DNA from: Moringa oleifera
Taxonomy: Eukaryota > Streptophyta > Magnoliopsida > Brassicales > Moringaceae
Assembly (NCBI GenBank): GCA_021397835.1
Contig: JAJFZO010000658.1
Location: forward strand, 1,619,501-1,683,500
DNA length: 64,000 nucleotides
Direction of reading: 5' to 3'
The notes under the pieces were generated by a model. It searched no databases, was not told the origin of the DNA, and was given only the letters and a program-made list of their open reading frames with translations. Made by a program: the position numbers and the translations under genes. This document shows positions 59,561 to 64,000 of the stretch, one piece after another. Position 1 is the first letter of the stretch. Every line of letters starts with the position of its first letter.

Positions 59561-62500
59561 ACCTTTTACTCTAACGCGCTTCTGCCTTCACGCATTTGTC
59601 GCCTAGTGCCGGCGGCCAAAATCAATCCACTAAATTTCTCAGACTCAGATTCGTCCTCCCTTAATTTTTTTTTTGTTGCTGCCAACGCTTCTTCTACTAC
59701 TTCCCATTTCCATTGAAACCCATCAAGATTTTCAGATCTTATAATAAATTTAAACGTTTTCAACGTTCCGGGGACATGTTTGATACATAACCACACAGAT
59801 CAAGTCCATGTCCAAGAAACTACGACAAAATCTGTTTTTGGACAGTTGTAAATGGACCCATTTAATTCTGCCATCGGAAAAGTAAAATAGGATCCACATT
59901 CTGCCTTCGCAGATAGGTGTCATGATGTTTTTATGCGGGAGAGGGTATCCATTCCCCACCAAAACTTGTCCTTATGTAATAGGACGGCATAGCCACCACT
60001 GTGGCACTCACACTTATTTAAACGCAGTAGTATCATGGTCGGTCCAAAGAGGTTCTGCCGACGAGATATAACTATGAATTCAAAATCTTTTGTTTGTTTT
60101 TCCATTAGTAAGATAGATTGGCCCATCTTAGGCAAACTTTTAGTCGTTAAATTAGTGTGAAGATAGATTTAGATGAATTAATTGCAAACAAAGAACTCAT
60201 TACAAAATAAAAAGGTTCACACTCAACAAACAAAGACTCTGACTTTAGCTTAATTTCAACATCAAAAACATTATAGTTAGTGGGAAGGAGTGCTTATTTC
60301 GTGAGCCACGTGGTTTGAAAAACCAAACCCATAATCTTCCACCCACCCAAATCCCAGATGGAGCTATGTATATTAGGTAGTATGGCCAGAGTTTGCACAA
60401 GTACAAAATCCTGAAGCAGCAAGCACCCACAACGTACTTGTTGAAAGAGTCCTTTTATCGAACGCTTGGTGGGCGTCACTGTTTTGGCGTTGTTGGGATC
60501 ACTAAGAGGACAACACCAAAGGGTCCATGATTTTGAATGAAAATGTGTGATGAGAGAAGCCAAGTCAGCTTTTGTTGGGAGAACGTTGACCCCAAGTCGT
60601 GATATTTGCAGTGAAGAAGACGATGGGAGAATGTGGAGTTAATGGAGCAGAGTCACGAGTCATCGGTGTTGTCAAGTGGGTCAGTCTGATTCGGCCCCTG
60701 GAAGTGGAAAGGGAACATGAGCCCACAGTTTGGGGACCCTTTTGACCACTAAGCGTCTAAACACACAAATAAAGACGAAGTTTGAGTCGCAGAAAACGTG
60801 TAGAAAATTCCACTTACGAAGAAAAACTGTTCCCTTAAGATTCTGCCGTTGGCATTTCGTCTTTCATGCTGCTTTTAACTAACACTCGGACATTCTAGTC
60901 ATTTCGGCGCCACCCCTAAGTTTTGTAGTTTTCCTTCTTTTACTTTCAGGTCTTTGTTGATTAACCTTTCGGTTGGATTGGAAACTTTTCTGTAACTCTT
61001 TTAAGATCTTTGAGGAGATAAAAAGATTAATCCTAGTCATGAATAAATGTCGTGTTTTAACGTATGATAGAAATTGTTACACCGACGTGCATGAGCAGCA
61101 AATTCAAACATGTCGGAAAATTTCCTGAATGGACCGACAATCAACACGGTGTACAAGTTTCATAATAATCAGACAACAAGATGTTGTAATAAGTCCAAAC
61201 TGCTTGTAAGAAAAATCAAATTTGAGTTCATTTTCCTGACCTTAGAAAAGCTTTGGTAAACCTTATAATAATCAAATTAAATCCATATAATGAAATTCCA
61301 AAAAGGGTACGTGTAAAAACAAAAAAATAATAATCAAGGATTGGAAAAACACTTGCATTATTAATTTTGGATACTGACCATAGTTCCAAAGAAGTCAGTA
61401 AAAGATATGCATTCGACTAATTGACAACTCACCTTAAAAAAAAAAAAAAAACAAAAGGGAAGAATCTCGCCGCCCGTTGCGGAAATGTGCAAATTAATTC
61501 TAGTTAATATATATTTTTTCCCTTTGGTTCACTTGTTTGTTGTAGAGAAAGAAAACAAGGGTTACTCAGTCTGCTTTGTCTGTCAATTACAACACCAAAC
61601 AAAAAAGATTAAGGTATTTTTTCCCCAGTGCCAAAAAACAGGTCATAGGAAGCTTCAATTAGGTTAAAACAAGCCGATTTGATCTTGTTTACACCGCTTG
61701 TTTATCTGTTAACTCGGTATCAATCAGTCAGACCTGTTGTCCTAATTGAGAGTTCGATTAAATTAAGATTAACAAAAAATGATTAATTAAATTGAAAAAA
61801 GGTAGTTAAGATTAGATTAGGATCTTAGGAGGATGTTATCTAGATAACTTCTTAAAAGTTTCAGTCTAAAAGCCATTCATTGCAAAACTGGCATTATAGT
61901 GTAAACGCTATGATGCTTTAACTAAAACTAAGCACTTTATTACAACGACTTTTATCTTCTTTAATCTTTGCTTTGCTCCACATTTGTCTTCCTCGCTTTA
62001 AGCCATTCCCATTTGGTAGTTAGTGCAAAAGAAACGACTGAGTGAGAAGGATTAATTTTATCGGCAAACAAATATTGAAGGGTTTCTCAACACGTAGCCA
62101 GACAGCAACACACGTGCAACGCCACGGTCGGGCCAATGATTGGTTTTCATGCACACGTGTGAAAAATGCCAACAATGTTCCGAGGTGATCATTTTTGACC
62201 TAAAGTTGATATTAAAAGCGGTTGTTCATATCCTTATCCGGTAAAAAAGTAAGAAAGGCATCGATCATGCATGTCTTGTCTAGATGAAAATAATGAGAAA
62301 GATCATTGAATTTGTCTTCAACTACGGCATCTTTTGGCTTGTGGGAAAAGGTAGGTCATATGGGGGTGAAAGCCTATCTTATGAAGCACAATAAGAGGTT
62401 AGTCTCTACTGTCAGATTTAATTAATTTGGGTCGCATTAATTAGCTAAGTTGTGCATTAATATCAAAATATTTGACTTCCATTTAGGGTAAACACATAAG

Positions 62501-64000
62501 CCTGTCAAGCTAATGACTACGTCCTCCTCGTATAACTTAATGTAACATGCATGCATGCTTCATGTTTTGCAGAAAGAAATTAAGAGTTATGTGTATATAT
62601 CAATTTTATATACTATATATATATTAATGTCAGGGGTTTACTTTAATAATTAAATGAGAAATATTTTATAAAATTAATGAAAGATGTAAAATTGGATGGA
62701 GTAAGACATGTTGAGTCAAATGGGTCCTCGAAGGAGACGAAGAAGGCCGAGGTGGGAGTCACGTTACATACAAAACTCAGTTAACAAAAAGGTGTGATCG
62801 ATTCATGGGAGTTGCATCTAATTTTTAATTAGAACAAGGTTCAATTTAGAGATCGACTAAATATTATTTACAGTTGTATTGTAATTAAATAGTGTAAATT
62901 TTATTTAAATAATTAAAAAAATGATGATTTTATGTACGTGATTACATGTAATGTAATTTGTTTCTATTGCACTAACTGGACACCAAGAGTTTTTATTAAA
63001 AGTGAGAAGTAGAGTGGGATCTGGAAGAAAAATTTTTTTTTGACAAATTCAGTGGGTTATTGTTTATGTATGTGAAAGGCATGCAGGGCATTGTAAGGTC
63101 ACGACATGCCTTACTAATTAGAAAGAGTGATTGAAGAAGAGGAAGAGAGGAGTTTGGCACTGAAGTGAGGAAATGCGTGAAGCATCGCCACCGTTTGTCA
63201 AACCTAACAAATGCATGAAACCACAGTGTATTTCTTGTGAGCAGATTTTTTTTTTTTTAAATTTATAGTGAAATTAGTCAAATATTTCAATATTAGCTGA
63301 TATTTGTTTTTTTTTTTTTTTTGAAAGGGGAAAATTGAATTAATTGTGAGAATTAAGAAATTCGTCTTCATAACGATTGCTTGGCAGACGGCAGGACACA
63401 AAACCAAATGAAGTTGAAGAGGAGCAGCGGAATGGTGTGACACGTGTAGGAGTGGTCCCACAGGGTTGAGGATCGTGCGCTTGAAAGCAAAAGAAATGAA
63501 CATACGCCAAATTACGTCAGTGTTTCCTTTTACGTGACAGCTTTCATTGGTACCAACGCACGGTAGGAAAAGCATATTTATCCGTATCGTGATCTGCACC
63601 GAAAAAAGCAAAGAGGTGGCTCACGCGCCTGGTGAGGACCGTAGCCCTTGGTTTTGGTTGGGAGAACTTGCTTTTGGAGAATTGATTCACCAGATAGCGG
63701 AACGTGGATTTGGCTTTGAAAACATTGTCGGTAAAAGCAAATGCATATTTTTGGGGCCCTCGTCGCCACTTGATTTGCCGGGACAAATTAGGCACCGGAC
63801 AGCCACTTGAATTGCTTACAACAAGAACAGGATTTAGCACTTCAGTAAGCAAATTGTCTATCTTCACTGTAGACACATGTCCTTTACTGTGTGCCTCATG
63901 TTCCAATTGCCGAGGCCTTTTCTGCTTTTTTTTTTTTTATAAAAGAAAATCCTTTTGTGCTTTTTTTTTGTATAAAAGAAAATCCTTTTTCTGTAGAATT
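59561..64000. other. Intergenic region at the right edge
   Basis: No gene could be supported. CACGTG or closely related cores occur at about 60307, 62112, 62154 and 63440. A slightly GC-richer patch at 63540-63890 has open frames on both strands (plus 63547-63810, minus 63544-63906) with no recognised domain; it may belong to the promoter or first exon of a gene beyond the window. The last 80 bases carry two copies of TATAAAAGAAAATCCTTTT (63940-63958 and 63971-63989), a short direct repeat containing TATA boxes. Confidence 0.4.

Noticed and set aside
63544..63906. Overlapping open frames on both strands near the right edge
   Set aside because: Neither resembles a known protein and both are explained by a slightly higher GC content; left as undetermined intergenic DNA.

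Overview
This is nuclear DNA from a flowering plant, almost certainly a core eudicot. The genes are split by short AT-rich GT-AG introns, intergenic DNA is very AT-rich, a PIF/Harbinger transposon is present, and every recognised protein is plant-type. I cannot name the species. Seven intact genes could be assembled exon by exon with consistent splice phases. Left to right they are an F-box/phloem-protein-2 gene (+, 888-2503), an At4g00755-type F-box gene (+, 4457-6829), the SEUSS-like corepressor SLK2 (-, 7673-14783), CCB2/HCF208 (-, 30020-31781), CRR1 (-, 36921-39003), BAG1 (+, 44264-45748) and an intronless MATE transporter of the DETOXIFICATION 49/50 clade (-, 57671-59323). An unrecognised multi-exon unit probably lies on the minus strand at about 46.4-49.2 kb.

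The most unusual part is 14.9-36.5 kb. A block holding the SLK2 5' UTR intron, its upstream region and a CCB2 copy occurs twice in direct orientation, at about 14.885-18.905 kb and 31.985-36.505 kb. The CCB2 copy in each block is broken. The working CCB2 gene sits between them in inverted orientation, and its upstream sequence breaks off about 200 bp before its ATG into a copy of SLK2 intron DNA. Between the blocks lie decayed repeat DNA (18.9-20.9 kb) and a tandem array of four roughly 1.25-kb units (20.86-29.56 kb). The first unit is split by a 4.2-kb PIF/Harbinger element (21,894-26,094) with inverted termini, a TAA target duplication, a Myb/SANT-like gene and a transposase gene. The transposase is interrupted by four stop codons, all explicable as C-to-T or G-to-A changes, and by one single-base deletion.

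CRR1 and CCB2 are neighbours, and both serve chloroplast electron-transport complexes: CRR1 for the NDH complex and CCB2 for heme attachment to cytochrome b6. From memory, their Arabidopsis counterparts are also adjacent (At5g52100, At5g52110), with DTX50, BAG1 and PP2-A14 close by (At5g52050, At5g52060, At5g52120), so the right half of the window looks like a conserved gene block. SLK2 shows a second notable feature: at the position where I expect the conserved start ATG it has ACG, and no in-frame ATG occurs until residue 65.

The rest is mostly AT-rich intergenic DNA: 2.5-4.0 kb with a perfect 24-bp hairpin, 39.0-43.5 kb with a cluster of five CACGTG boxes, 49.2-57.6 kb with no gene seen, and 59.4-64 kb.
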